A DNA stretch of 64,000 nt from JAGLOK01 sp963677605 (GTDB taxonomy: Bacteria; Bacillota; Clostridia; Christensenellales; UMGS416): contig CAXXDX010000006.1 in the NCBI GenBank assembly GCA_963677605.2, positions 186,001-250,000 on the forward strand, in the 5' to 3' direction. The notes beneath the pieces are model-generated. The model was not told the origin of the DNA. It did no database searches and saw only the letters and a list, made by a program, of their open reading frames with translations. The position numbers were made by a program, and so were the translations under genes. This document shows positions 25,553 to 35,369 of the stretch, piece by piece (within the stretch, counting starts at the first letter, position 1; every line of letters starts with the position of its first letter).

Positions 25553-26003
25553 TCTCCGTCAGCACTCCCTTCTCAATTAAGATTGTATATAAATCACTTA
25601 ACGCTAATCCAATAGTCTCTACTTTCTCAGCCATCGTAAGAAGCGGATCCGTATCATCTGAAGGTAAATCAAGCTCAAGCTTTTGCAAAGCTACTTCATA
25701 CATCAGATTCAATTGCTCCATATCTTTAGCTTTGCGCCCTGTTTCTCCTATTACGTTTATCTTCTCTAATATATCTTTAATCTCAGCAATTGACGGAAAG
25801 AATGTTTGATTTCCTTCTTCATCTTGCCATTCTTTAAATAGCGGTACACACCTTTGAGTAAAATTTGAATATTCTTCCATTAATTCTTCATGCTCAAATA
25901 TTGGCACTTCCGACACTTCGCATATAACAAAATCGTTTTCCTGTCCATACAGTACAGACGAAATTGATCCCCAGTCATTTGACTTAAGTGTTTTAATAAT
26001 CAT
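25545..26003 (-). CDS. Phage hypothetical protein, 152 residues
   Basis: An acidic, helical protein starting MIIKTLKSNDWGSISSVLYG. It overlaps the stop of the LamG protein gene by one base. Not recognised; it could be a fibre assembly factor by position. Confidence 0.6.
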   Translation of the reverse strand: MIIKTLKSNDWGSISSVLYGQENDFVICEVSEVPIFEHEELMEEYSNFTQRCVPLFKEWQDEEGNQTFFPSIAEIKDILEKINVIGETGRKAKDMEQLNLMYEVALQKLELDLPSDDTDPLLTMAEKVETIGLALSDLYTILIEKGVLTENE

Positions 26004-27319
26004 TAAATATGCGCCCCCAAGTTATAAATATTTGTCATTTCGTAATCTTCTAATGCCCTTGTGAAAAATCTTAATTGGTCAATCATTCCATTCAATTGTC
26101 CACCGTCAAAACCTAGCCTATAAGCACCTACTCTAGAACCGTACGAATACGCAGCAGCATTGCCAGTATATGATGATGTGCCATCTATTACATTGTTTAA
26201 GTAGACAGCCATTCCAGATGACTTGCTTCTCCAGAATGCAAAACTGTTTAACTCGCCTACACTCACAGCAGTTGCACCTGTAGCTAAATGGTCACCACCA
26301 TTATATAAGTTCATATAAAGATGCCTAGAGCTATCAAAACCTGTCCATAATCCTCGATATTGATGACCACACAAGATGTCATCCTCACTAGAAGCAGAAT
26401 CAGTCTTAGCTACTCCGGTTATCGTAAAGCTCGCATCCATCTGAGCAGCCGATATGATACCATCTATTATTGTCCATGCGCTCGAACCATTGTAGTCTCC
26501 GCCTTCACCCACTTTTCCGGTATCGGTTGATACATTCACATTAGTACCATCATTGCCGTTCCCACTGGTATCTTCCAAAGTAGAACCAGATATACTATCA
26601 TATGTGAATTCGAATAATAAACCGCCTGCTTTGCAAGATGTTTCATTGTGTCCATCAGCAACATTATATGTAGATCCTACATAAGGAAAAGCTTTGTAAT
26701 AATACCTAGTACCATTTGCTAATCCAGTACCACCATCATTATCATCATACCACTCATTGTTCCCGTCACAATCGCTCCAATCTGTGATATCTATAACTTC
26801 ATCGCCCCATGAGATACCACTATCATCGTAAGGAGATGTTGAACGTTTTATTAAAACACCTTCAGCTGTTGCAGCAGGATTAATTCTCAATCTAATCGTT
26901 CCACTTTTCCCAGGTATAGCTGTAAATAAAATCATGTTGTCAGAATACTCAGAGTTTCTTCCTCCATTTAATATGTTCACATAAAAATGTGTTTCAGAAA
27001 AAGAAAAACCTGCTATATAATTTGTAGGTGAAAGACCAATAGAACCATCCTCTTGAACATAATAACTGTAATACGGTGTTAAGCCTGATAAGACTACTAT
27101 ATGGCCATTACCAACTATATCATTACCATCATATATGCAAACACCATCCTGTGCCGTTTCCCATACGCCTGTTGATTCATTTTGTATTACACAGTCACCT
27201 ACTTCAACACTGGCATCTTTTGTGAAAAATCCGAACAAACCTCCTGCTGCGTAATTCATTTGATCAGGTGTAATAGTTTCTCCATTCACACAATTTCGTT
27301 TTGGTGTTAATGCTGCCAT
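26003..27319 (-). CDS. Tail receptor-binding protein with LamG/concanavalin-like domain
   Basis: This 438-residue protein has an N-terminal segment with phage tail repeats (to about 230) and a C-terminal LamG-like beta-sandwich (about 235-435: LEDTSGNGNDGTNV, NGSSAWTIIDG, MAVYLNNVIDGTSSYTG, IDQLRFFTRALEDYE). LamG folds bind sugars, so it probably recognises host surface glycans. It follows the large tail protein by 1 bp. Confidence 0.82.
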   Translation of the reverse strand: MAALTPKRNCVNGETITPDQMNYAAGGLFGFFTKDASVEVGDCVIQNESTGVWETAQDGVCIYDGNDIVGNGHIVVLSGLTPYYSYYVQEDGSIGLSPTNYIAGFSFSETHFYVNILNGGRNSEYSDNMILFTAIPGKSGTIRLRINPAATAEGVLIKRSTSPYDDSGISWGDEVIDITDWSDCDGNNEWYDDNDGGTGLANGTRYYYKAFPYVGSTYNVADGHNETSCKAGGLLFEFTYDSISGSTLEDTSGNGNDGTNVNVSTDTGKVGEGGDYNGSSAWTIIDGIISAAQMDASFTITGVAKTDSASSEDDILCGHQYRGLWTGFDSSRHLYMNLYNGGDHLATGATAVSVGELNSFAFWRSKSSGMAVYLNNVIDGTSSYTGNAAAYSYGSRVGAYRLGFDGGQLNGMIDQLRFFTRALEDYEMTNIYNLGAHI

Positions 27320-27320
27320 T

Positions 27321-29996
27321 TTAAGCTCCTGTAATAAAGTTCAGTTGAGTTTTATCAGATATTCCCGAATATCCAAGTATTGCATTTTTATCAATAAGTA
27401 CAAAGTATTCGGTATTCGGGCTTTTTGCACTTTCAGTAACGGTTTGGGATTCACTACCAGAAACATTCATCTCACTGCCCATCCATTTTTCTTTTAATGC
27501 AAAGCCCCATTCAGAGAACCATTCCCGTGCTTCATCTTCATCTGGTTCATTCCCTGCTCCATATTTCTCAGTTAAGTCAATACATAAAATTTCATAGTCA
27601 TTTTCACCTGATATTTCCATAGTTTTTCCGTTTGCTGTAGAAAGGTCAGGATATATCGCACCAAATGATACTCTTAAATAACCGTTGTTATCGCTTTCCG
27701 GAATAACCATTCCCTCTAGTTCATACCACTGATTAGCTCCTGGACTCATGACTCTATCAACTTGTCTGCTCACACCATTTTCAGCCCATAGATCAAGCTG
27801 TATAGAGCTACAATCTCCATTCGTTACTCTAGCTCTCATTTTCAGATAATACTTATGAGAAATATCTATGATTGTATTAGTTGTCTGTATTTCAGTCACA
27901 AACAGAAGTGTTCCATCAGCAGTTACTGATAATATATTATCTGATGCAGAGTGACTACCACCCCAAAGTGTAACCCAGTTAGTAGTACCACTTGAAAAAT
28001 CACTGTTTAATACAAAGTTCTCAGTATCTCTTCCAAATAACTTAAAATATCCGCTTCCACCAACAATGTATGTATTAAACAAAAACAATAGTTCAGCGGT
28101 CTTATCAAATCCGGATTCTCCATCAGAGGGAGTACTTGATACTAGTGTAATTACAGCAACTACTCTTCCGGTCATTATATGTGTAAGCTTGCTGCCAGAT
28201 GCGGAGCTGCTTATTTGCTGCCTTTCGATTTGTATAATCTCATCGTTTCCGTCTTTATCAGGAACAGTTACAGTGTCTTGTATCTCTGCATATGGTGCTC
28301 CCCATAAGTCACTAATAATTATATTTGCAGGATCACTATAGCTTAATAGTATTGCATCACCTATCGCAGATGCTCGCTCTTTAGTTTGAACAAGCAAATT
28401 ATCATATTCGTATTCGATTCTTCCATACTTCCCAATAGCCTCATCATTTTCACATTTATAAGTATGAACTATCTTTGTAAGAGGCTTTCCGTTGACAGTA
28501 ATCGATGTAACAGTCTCTGCTTCTTCTCCACTGTTTGCAAGATTTATAACTACTCCCCAGACATACGCATTATATGAAGTTACAGTTATATTGCTTCCGC
28601 TTTGCGTAATAATAGGCTCTTCAATATCTTCAACAGTAAGATAATCACTTGGATAATCAAACAAAACCTGTTCAGATCTTCCTGCTCCAACCTCAACTTC
28701 TTCATTGCTTTCAATTACAGTTTCGCTGTTTGTCGCAACTACGATTTCATACCACTTAACTTTCACTACTGTTGCAAAATCAGAAAAGTTAACAGGCATT
28801 TCAGTCTGAAACACATGGTCAGTGCGCGTAAACGTTTTTAATGAAACACCGTCTGACGCAGTGTTTGTTTGCCCCTTTACTACTATTTTGTTTTTTATCC
28901 TGTCATAATATGCAGAGCCTAGAGCACAAGACATTATATCTGCTAGAGCTAACTGATGACTCTTTTGAGAAAAAATCGAATATGGAATTATTATGTCTTC
29001 CAGTTCATCATCTATTTCATAAAATACTGAAGGAATTCCAGCTGACTGCAGTATGGCTTCAGATAACTGTTTTGCGTTATTATTCTTGTTAAGTGGAGCA
29101 TAATAATCATCTTCGGCCAGTAATGAAACCATATCAAGTGCCGTTACTGTAATGATTTTATTCAATGTATCAGGAGCCCAGTTTTTAATAAACGATTTCC
29201 CCAAAGATATCTTGTAAATAACGCCATCTTTTTCTGCACATATAACTGCATTTATTTGCTTATTCCTTCTCATCTCAGAAAGTGCAATATTCCCGGAATC
29301 ATGAAATGTTAAGTTCATTTCATTTGAAGAAACTTTTCCTATAGGCAAAGCGTTATCTTCATAATTGTCCTCTTCCAAATAGCTGATATCATAGATATCA
29401 TCCATTGTTAATATAATAGATCTATTTACTGAAAACTCAATAATTTTACTCGGATGTCCGCCAGCACTCCATTTTGAAATAATCAGCTTTGCTTTTGTTA
29501 CTCCATCAATCTCATAAGGCAACTCATATTCATAAACTACTTCATCATTGCCGTTAACACTTACTACATTAGTATAAGCACCCGCATAATACAGCTCCAC
29601 CGTAAAATCTACAGGAAATTCTCCCCAGGCATCATCACCGCATATCTTTATTTTTTCAATTTTCCTAACACTAAAGCTCTCTTCAAATTCCGGATATGTT
29701 AAAAAATCACCGTTTGAATCAGCAATCTCCTCTGATGTCCATCCGCATTCTGTATCTCTTCCAATAATACCTTCACTTCCGCCTACTACACTCTCACCAA
29801 TTACCCATCTCTTAAAAGGAGAATTGCATATATCATCCGATACCTGTTCCGCAGAATCAAAGAAGTCACCGCCCGCAATAACATTGTATTCAAAAGAATC
29901 ATCCATAAAAGCACTTGTTAGGTTTATCGATGCTTCTATTTCAAGCTTTCTTTCATCTGCATCAAAAGCCTGTTGTGTGTTTTCATTTGTTATCAT
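27321..29996 (-). CDS. Large tail / baseplate protein with carbohydrate-binding-like C-terminus
   Basis: This 891-residue protein has a baseplate-hub-like N-terminal half (to about 480: LTMDDIYDISYLEEDNYEDN, VITVTALDMVSLLAEDD). A bacterial Ig-like segment (LVSSTPSDGESGFDKTAELL) follows near 620, then a galactose-binding-like domain (NFVLNSDFSSGTTNWVTLWG) near 660-800. It probably joins the tail tip to the receptor-binding protein encoded next. Confidence 0.72.
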   Translation of the reverse strand: MITNENTQQAFDADERKLEIEASINLTSAFMDDSFEYNVIAGGDFFDSAEQVSDDICNSPFKRWVIGESVVGGSEGIIGRDTECGWTSEEIADSNGDFLTYPEFEESFSVRKIEKIKICGDDAWGEFPVDFTVELYYAGAYTNVVSVNGNDEVVYEYELPYEIDGVTKAKLIISKWSAGGHPSKIIEFSVNRSIILTMDDIYDISYLEEDNYEDNALPIGKVSSNEMNLTFHDSGNIALSEMRRNKQINAVICAEKDGVIYKISLGKSFIKNWAPDTLNKIITVTALDMVSLLAEDDYYAPLNKNNNAKQLSEAILQSAGIPSVFYEIDDELEDIIIPYSIFSQKSHQLALADIMSCALGSAYYDRIKNKIVVKGQTNTASDGVSLKTFTRTDHVFQTEMPVNFSDFATVVKVKWYEIVVATNSETVIESNEEVEVGAGRSEQVLFDYPSDYLTVEDIEEPIITQSGSNITVTSYNAYVWGVVINLANSGEEAETVTSITVNGKPLTKIVHTYKCENDEAIGKYGRIEYEYDNLLVQTKERASAIGDAILLSYSDPANIIISDLWGAPYAEIQDTVTVPDKDGNDEIIQIERQQISSSASGSKLTHIMTGRVVAVITLVSSTPSDGESGFDKTAELLFLFNTYIVGGSGYFKLFGRDTENFVLNSDFSSGTTNWVTLWGGSHSASDNILSVTADGTLLFVTEIQTTNTIIDISHKYYLKMRARVTNGDCSSIQLDLWAENGVSRQVDRVMSPGANQWYELEGMVIPESDNNGYLRVSFGAIYPDLSTANGKTMEISGENDYEILCIDLTEKYGAGNEPDEDEAREWFSEWGFALKEKWMGSEMNVSGSESQTVTESAKSPNTEYFVLIDKNAILGYSGISDKTQLNFITGA

Positions 29997-30337
29997 TAAA
30001 CTTCCTTCAAAATCAAAGTAAGGTTTTGTACTATTTTAGAGCTGGTATGGCCGATATAGTCATATGTCATATCGCCGATTTTTACTGTCTTAGATATCTC
30101 TCCTGAACCACTCTCATTATCATAAACAAACGTTGTACTTGTCTTTGCTTCTTTCAGCTGTTTAAGACTATCAAAGTATGTTGCAAATATAGCAGGTACT
30201 TGAAGTGAGAAATTTGTTTTCTGATCAAGAATATCACTTTTAAGTTTCCCTCCTAAAGTCTGCCTTTCAGATTCTACATTATAGATTGTAGGAGTTATCT
30301 TTGTATTTCTCGGTAATGTTATTCCACCTAACGTCAT
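29996..30337 (-). CDS. Distal tail-region protein, 113 residues
   Basis: A beta-rich protein starting MTLGGITLPRNTKITPTIYN, encoded between the tape measure (4-bp overlap) and the baseplate protein (1-bp overlap). It resembles small distal tail proteins of Clostridia phages by place and size. No motif fixes its function. Confidence 0.65.
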   Translation of the reverse strand: MTLGGITLPRNTKITPTIYNVESERQTLGGKLKSDILDQKTNFSLQVPAIFATYFDSLKQLKEAKTSTTFVYDNESGSGEISKTVKIGDMTYDYIGHTSSKIVQNLTLILKEV

Positions 30338-33300
30338 GATTTTTTACCTTTTTTCAAATTCAAAGTTGCCAGTACTTTTTCTTGCTCCTTTATAAGTGCA
30401 CGAATCGAATTCTGATCAGTTATCGCCGAGTGAATGTGATTGTGAATATGTACTTCTGAAATCCTCTCTTCACTTTGCACAAGACTTCCTGAATTATCAG
30501 CATGTGCTGCATACCCACCACTTAATGCAAGTTGTGGGCCATTTGTTGCAAACTGGATTGTTTTAATAAAGTCAGTTGTGAACTCTTTTGCTGTGTGAAT
30601 CGCATTATATGCGCGCTGTTTCATTCCCAGAGCCAGTCCATCCGGAACAGTCTTTCCTAATGCAGTTGTCACTTTCGATGGAGAGCCAGGTCTTATGACT
30701 CCTCTCATTGCGTTGATGGCACTTCTAGATATCCTCGTAGCTTCCGATATTACCAATCCTTCGCGGGATCTCATTCCATTAACTAATCCATCTGTTAGTG
30801 AGCTTCCTAAAATAGAGCCATTGCTTGCCATAATTGGAGTTTGTGATTCAACAGCTCCATTTATTTCTCCTAGTATCTCATCTACATCAGGTTTAATATC
30901 CTTAAGTTCATCTACAGCTCTGTTGTGCGCTTCATCCATTCCCGATTGCCAGCTATCAACAAAGTTTCCCAGCTCCTCATCAGTAGAATTCGCAAGCTCT
31001 GTGATAGTATCAACGTTTTCAAGTGGAAGCTCGCTCAATTCAGCAAGCAACTCATCCGGCACAAGTCTTTCACCATTTTCATCCACTCTATCTGCTAAGG
31101 TTTCAATACCATCACCAAATTCAGTTAATGCAGCAACCTTCTCGTTATTCCTTTCAGTAAGCTCAGTAACAGTCACAGCATCGTTACGCGAGAACTCAGA
31201 CATCAATCCACCCATAGAGTCATAATGCGTCTGTGTTCTGCTTTCAAGTTCGCTATAGTAATTTTCGTACTGCGTTTTTATTGCAGTAAAACTCTCGCCA
31301 TATTTTTCATATAACAAATCGAGTTGCTCTTGTGAAAGATTCATTCCGTCTTCCATGCCAAGAATCATCTCTTCAAAAGCTTCTTTAGTAAGCTCCGTTG
31401 CATCTTCTATGTCATAACTTCCTTTTACAACAGTGTTTACAAGCTCATTCATCTGTGCATTTGTCAGCTCAACATTTGTACTTGTTTCTTTAGAAGTATC
31501 AGTTAGCTCTCCCAAAGAATCTGAATAATTGTCTGTAGCCACAGTCAGGTTTTCATTAACAACTTGTAAAGCATCATATTTATCAATCCAATCACCCATA
31601 ACAAATTGCATGCCTAGTATCTGATCTTTCAATTTCGCTTGAGCCATGCGAACTTCTAAATATCTTTTTGTTATTTCTGTTTCTGGAACTCCTAAATAAT
31701 CAGCTAATTTTTTAGTTGCCTCAGTTAATTCTTCGGTGAGAGTAATCTGGTCTTTTCTCGCCTGAATCATTTCATCTTCGTAAAGTTGCTTCTCTGCTTC
31801 TTCTATTTTTGCTTCAACTAAATCCTCAACAGCTTTCTTTTCATCCTTTAAGAGTCCTGTTGACTCATCAATTGTTAGGTTCAGGTCATCATAGGTACTG
31901 TTAAGTTTTTCAACAATATCTTTAAGTCTTAATTTTTGCCGTTCAGAAAGCTTCTCCTGGCTTTGCAAACTCATAAGCTCTGAAACAAGTTCTCTAGATA
32001 ATCTGTTTGTAAGACTAAGTTCACGTCTCTGTGCTCCAAAGGCAGCGCTGTTATCTTCTATGCTCTGAACTAGCTGCTTTCCTTCTTCGAGATATTCTCT
32101 TTGCTCTTTTGTAGCCTCGCTAATTACAATCGCAAACGTCCCCACAACAGCAGTTAAACCGATGAGTACTGCAGTTGCTGTTCCTGCTGGTCCCAGTACT
32201 GCACCAAGCGTCTTTATAAATCCACCGCCAGCTTTCTGCGCCTTACCTATATTGTTTACAACCTTTCCGAATGTAGTTATAAGCTTTCCGCTTACTGTAA
32301 GAGTAGGTCCTAAACCTGTAGCCATGCCTATCCCTAGTAAAGTAAACTTCCTTCCGAACGAAGACATATCTTCAAACTTATCAATTACGTCTCCAATTTT
32401 GTCAGATACTTTCCCCATTGCAGGAACTATTTTGTCTGTAAGCACCGGAATAAGTTTTTCGCCAAGCTCTATTCCATCATTTTTAAGCTGATTAAGTCCG
32501 ATACGCAGCTGGTTTGATGCTGTGTCATTTATCTCATTAAAAGCATCATCCAGAGCTGTAGCGTTTGTTTCCATCTCTGCTAATGTTTCATTTAGAACAG
32601 CCATGCCTTTTTCGGATGTCAATGACATAACTGCGTTCAACGCCCGGACATTTCCAAACAGCTTCGCCATAGTTTCAGAGTTTCCTCCTGTCTTAACTCT
32701 GATATCCTCCATGAATCCAGCAAAGCCCTTTGCTTTAAGTGCAGAAATTGAAAAATCAAGTCCAAGCTGTTCAGCTTTTTCGGAAGCCTCTTTTGTCGGG
32801 CTTATTATGTTAGTCAGTGCACTCCTCACAGCCGTCATAGCTTCATCTGTGCTAAGTCCACTATTTGTTAGCGCAGTTACACTCCCAAGCAGTTCCTCTA
32901 TGCTAAGACCTGCATTGTTTGCCATTGGAGCGAGCCGGCCTATTGTGCTTGCCAATTCGCCAAACGTTGTTTTGCCCTTTTTCTGCGCGACAAAGAAAAG
33001 GTTCGCTACTTCTGCAGAATGCTCAAGCCCGATATTATATGAGTTGAGAACCGTCGAAAGTCCGTTTACCGCAGTTGTAGTGTCAGTAAATCCACCTTTT
33101 GCTGCTTTAGTTGCAGCTTCCACAAGAAGCATTGCATTCTTAGTGTCGCCGGTTGCTGAAATAGCCTGGTATAACGCTTCATTTATTTCAGTAGACGCTT
33201 CCCCTGTAGCATCAGAAAGATCCATTACTTCATCTTTTATTGTTTCAATGCTCTTAGCTCCGGTATCTGCTATAGTGGAAACCTTAGCAACAGAATCCTG

Positions 33301-33498
33301 CCAATCCATCCCAAGCTTTGCAAAAGCAACTCCAGCTCCGAGAATAGGAAGAGTCAATCCTTTTGTAAGATTTGCTCCTGCCCTCTCAAGCTGATATCCC
33401 TGATACTTAAGCTCTCGGCCTACTTTTTTAAAATCCTTTTCAACACCGCTGTAGTCAACTCCCATACGGACCAGCAGGCTGCGAATTATTTTACTCAT
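30334..33498 (-). CDS. Tail tape measure protein
   Basis: The 1054-residue protein starts with the TP901-type core (VRMGVDYSGVEKDFKKVGRE, and WQDSVAKVSTIADTG). It has hydrophobic segments near residues 380-470, long coiled coils, and a C-terminal region with VIRPGSPSKV common in tape measures. It sets tail length and threads through the tail tube. Length is within the usual range for siphoviruses. Confidence 0.95.
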   Translation of the reverse strand: MSKIIRSLLVRMGVDYSGVEKDFKKVGRELKYQGYQLERAGANLTKGLTLPILGAGVAFAKLGMDWQDSVAKVSTIADTGAKSIETIKDEVMDLSDATGEASTEINEALYQAISATGDTKNAMLLVEAATKAAKGGFTDTTTAVNGLSTVLNSYNIGLEHSAEVANLFFVAQKKGKTTFGELASTIGRLAPMANNAGLSIEELLGSVTALTNSGLSTDEAMTAVRSALTNIISPTKEASEKAEQLGLDFSISALKAKGFAGFMEDIRVKTGGNSETMAKLFGNVRALNAVMSLTSEKGMAVLNETLAEMETNATALDDAFNEINDTASNQLRIGLNQLKNDGIELGEKLIPVLTDKIVPAMGKVSDKIGDVIDKFEDMSSFGRKFTLLGIGMATGLGPTLTVSGKLITTFGKVVNNIGKAQKAGGGFIKTLGAVLGPAGTATAVLIGLTAVVGTFAIVISEATKEQREYLEEGKQLVQSIEDNSAAFGAQRRELSLTNRLSRELVSELMSLQSQEKLSERQKLRLKDIVEKLNSTYDDLNLTIDESTGLLKDEKKAVEDLVEAKIEEAEKQLYEDEMIQARKDQITLTEELTEATKKLADYLGVPETEITKRYLEVRMAQAKLKDQILGMQFVMGDWIDKYDALQVVNENLTVATDNYSDSLGELTDTSKETSTNVELTNAQMNELVNTVVKGSYDIEDATELTKEAFEEMILGMEDGMNLSQEQLDLLYEKYGESFTAIKTQYENYYSELESRTQTHYDSMGGLMSEFSRNDAVTVTELTERNNEKVAALTEFGDGIETLADRVDENGERLVPDELLAELSELPLENVDTITELANSTDEELGNFVDSWQSGMDEAHNRAVDELKDIKPDVDEILGEINGAVESQTPIMASNGSILGSSLTDGLVNGMRSREGLVISEATRISRSAINAMRGVIRPGSPSKVTTALGKTVPDGLALGMKQRAYNAIHTAKEFTTDFIKTIQFATNGPQLALSGGYAAHADNSGSLVQSEERISEVHIHNHIHSAITDQNSIRALIKEQEKVLATLNLKKGKKS

Positions 33499-33926
33499 TA
33501 CTTATCACCAAGCCACTCTAAACTTCTGTCGATGGCGGCAACTAATAATTTTTCGATTTGTGGTGCAACCTCATCTGCTGCAGGACGTAAAAAAGGACGC
33601 GGTGTCACACGCAATCCCGTATATTCGCCAAACATAAATAGCGAATGGCCAAGCTCTAAAGGCGCAGCATATGCCCTGACATCGTCCCCCCATGTCAACG
33701 TGTTTATAACTTTACCTTTAGTCCTTAAATGTCTTTTTATATGAAGACTGTTCTTTAAGTTCCCACTTCTAACAGGAACTTTTTCTTTCGTTTTTCTTAG
33801 TAATACTTCTCCGCCTTTGTCCACTTCGCCTCGCAGTATTCTTCGCGCTCCTTGCGGGTATCTGTTTAAGTCCGCAATAAGTTCTTTTAATCCAACTACT
33901 TCAAAATTATTTCTGGGAGTGGCCAT
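33498..33926 (-). CDS. HK97 gp10-family tail/neck protein
   Basis: This 142-residue protein has the gp10-family features: GLKELIADLNRYPQGARRIL, VPVRSGNLKNSLHIKR near residue 55, and TPRPFLRPAADE near 110. The family usually lies between the head closure and tail terminator genes; here it sits between the tail chaperones and the tape measure, one base from each. Confidence 0.85.
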   Translation of the reverse strand: MATPRNNFEVVGLKELIADLNRYPQGARRILRGEVDKGGEVLLRKTKEKVPVRSGNLKNSLHIKRHLRTKGKVINTLTWGDDVRAYAAPLELGHSLFMFGEYTGLRVTPRPFLRPAADEVAPQIEKLLVAAIDRSLEWLGDK

Positions 33927-34590
33927 TAGATTTGCACCTCATCTCCACCGAGAGCAGCATTTAAAACCTTAATAATGCTCAGAATCTCTTCTGGTGTTTG
34001 CTCTTTCTTCTCCTCTGTGCGATTTTCATCATCAAGCACATCACTGAGTGAAGGCAGTTTTTTCTGGCGGTTAAATAAAGCAACATAATACGCTACATAT
34101 GTAAGCTTGTTTTTGTCGTGAATTTTTTTCTTGTTTTGCCCCTTCAGCATGACTGTTAACTCATAGACTGTACGGCTATAAAAATCTTCTGGGGATAATC
34201 CCATATCACCGACTGCTATTTCAAATTCTTCCTCAAAATCTAAGAATTCTCTTTCTCGTCTGCTGTCGGTGTCTGCAAGTTTTTTCCCTGCTTACTCCCC
34301 TTTGGTGCTTTCCCTGTGAAAGCCACATGCGTCATGGTGTATACTGCTTCCTGCAGGTCATCGATACTGATACCGCTCTCATCAACAATCTCAATCGTTT
34401 TCTGTCTGGTGAGCTTAGAATCTTCTTTTCTGAGCATAAGCCACAATAAATCAATAGTATTGTCCATCCTAGACACATCAAGGCCTGTAAGTTTCTTTTT
34501 TGTTACGCTCTCAAACTCTAAAGCCACAGATATTGGAAGCTGAAGCTTTCTAGGTTTATCCAGCTCAATAATTAAATAAGGTAATTGCAT
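33926..34590 (-). CDS. Tail assembly chaperone GT fusion made by -1 frameshift
   Basis: Ribosomes reading the G frame from 34590 can slip -1 at A_AAA_AAC (34279-34285) and continue in an open frame to 33926, giving about 221 residues (LADTDSRREREFLDFEEEF joins GLSPEDFYSRTVYELTV). This copies the lambda gpG-gpGT arrangement. An ATG at 34204 within the T part is probably not a real start because the frame is open upstream and no good ribosome site precedes it. Confidence 0.85.
34240..34590 (-). CDS. Tail assembly chaperone G (unshifted product)
   Basis: This 116-residue protein starts MQLPYLIIELDKPRKLQLPI and has the typical helical chaperone core with LLWLMLRKED. It ends shortly after the slippery site. 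It precedes the tape measure region, the usual place, and lies behind a terminator that separates it from the highly expressed tail tube gene. Confidence 0.85.
   Translation of the reverse strand: MQLPYLIIELDKPRKLQLPISVALEFESVTKKKLTGLDVSRMDNTIDLLWLMLRKEDSKLTRQKTIEIVDESGISIDDLQEAVYTMTHVAFTGKAPKGSKQGKNLQTPTADEKENS
34279..34285 (-). other. Slippery heptamer A_AAA_AAC for -1 frameshift
   Basis: In the G frame codons read GGA AAA AAC, so the heptamer is in the correct phase for -1 slippage, and the -1 frame has no stop from here to 33926. Confidence 0.85.
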
Positions 34591-34607
34591 ATTCTTCTCC
34601 TAATTGC

Positions 34608-34635
34608 ATAAAAGAGACAGCTTAGCTGTCTCTTT
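34608..34635 (-). terminator. Terminator after the major tail protein gene
   Basis: AAAGAGACAGC/GCTGTCTCTTT, perfect 11-bp stem with a 3-base loop and flanking T/A runs. Such a site behind the tail tube gene allows its higher expression. Confidence 0.85.
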
Positions 34636-34656
34636 ATAATTGTTATTATCAATCTG

Positions 34657-35367
34657 TTACGCTGCAGCTCGTGCTACATGAATGGTGTATGTCTTCGGTG
34701 CTTTGTTTGCTTCAGTTACTTCAATTTCAATGTCAGTCATTGTGCCGGCTGCATTAAGTGGTATAGCACTTGATGCCACTCCGCTTTCTACAACGCTGCC
34801 ATTAACCTTGATTTCCCCAGCTGTTGCAGTTGGTGTCACAGTAATGCTTGAGACTCCTGTGAGTACATTTGCTACATACTCATAGACATCAGTTTCAATA
34901 GTCGGAACTATTACAGCACTGTCACTCAATGCGAAGAATGGTGTTGTGAGTCCTGCACTGACTGCCGTTGAAAGCGTCGGCTTTCCTGTTACTGAAAAAG
35001 TAGCCGAAAATGGTACTTCTCCGTCATGATTTGCATCACCGATTTTAACCGATGAAATCCATGCATTAAATGACCATGATATTCCAAATCCGGCCGGCAA
35101 TGTCACGACACATGCCTGGGCAGAATTCGCGCTTTGTTTTGAGACAAGCGACAGCTGACCGTCTGTATCCTCACTGTCAAATACACCTGATATAGGTATA
35201 TCTCCAACACTCATAAGTCCAGCAATTTTCTCGACATAATTGTCAGGAGAATCATGCGTTGTAACGTCATGCATTGCTCTGTTAATTTCTAGTCCACCAA
35301 AGCTCTTAATTTCAGCAACTAAGTCTCCGCCTACAGATAAAGTAGTTCCCTTTCCTGTACCTTTCAT
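34657..35367 (-). CDS. Major tail tube protein with C-terminal Ig/cadherin-like domain
   Basis: The 236-residue protein has a tail tube domain (residues 1-150: VGGDLVAEIKSFGGLEINRA, GVFDSEDTDGQL, and a sheet ending FSVTGKPTLS). An added beta-sandwich of the cadherin-like bacterial type follows (about 160-235: SSITVTPTATAGEIKVNGS, ending KTYTIHVARA). Added domains of this kind decorate the outside of siphovirus tails and may bind surfaces. Confidence 0.85.
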   Translation of the reverse strand: MKGTGKGTTLSVGGDLVAEIKSFGGLEINRAMHDVTTHDSPDNYVEKIAGLMSVGDIPISGVFDSEDTDGQLSLVSKQSANSAQACVVTLPAGFGISWSFNAWISSVKIGDANHDGEVPFSATFSVTGKPTLSTAVSAGLTTPFFALSDSAVIVPTIETDVYEYVANVLTGVSSITVTPTATAGEIKVNGSVVESGVASSAIPLNAAGTMTDIEIEVTEANKAPKTYTIHVARAAA

Positions 35368-35369
35368 AT

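Noticed and set aside
26003..29996. Diversity-generating retroelement acting on the tail proteins
   Set aside because: No reverse transcriptase gene or template repeat is visible in the window.
32522..33394. 290-codon ORF on the plus strand
   Set aside because: It is the antisense shadow of the tape measure gene, with Ser/Phe-rich low-complexity translation and no ribosome site.
33926..34204. Separate 92-codon gene for the second tail chaperone
   Set aside because: The frame is open upstream to the slippery site, so it is read as the frameshift extension of the G protein.
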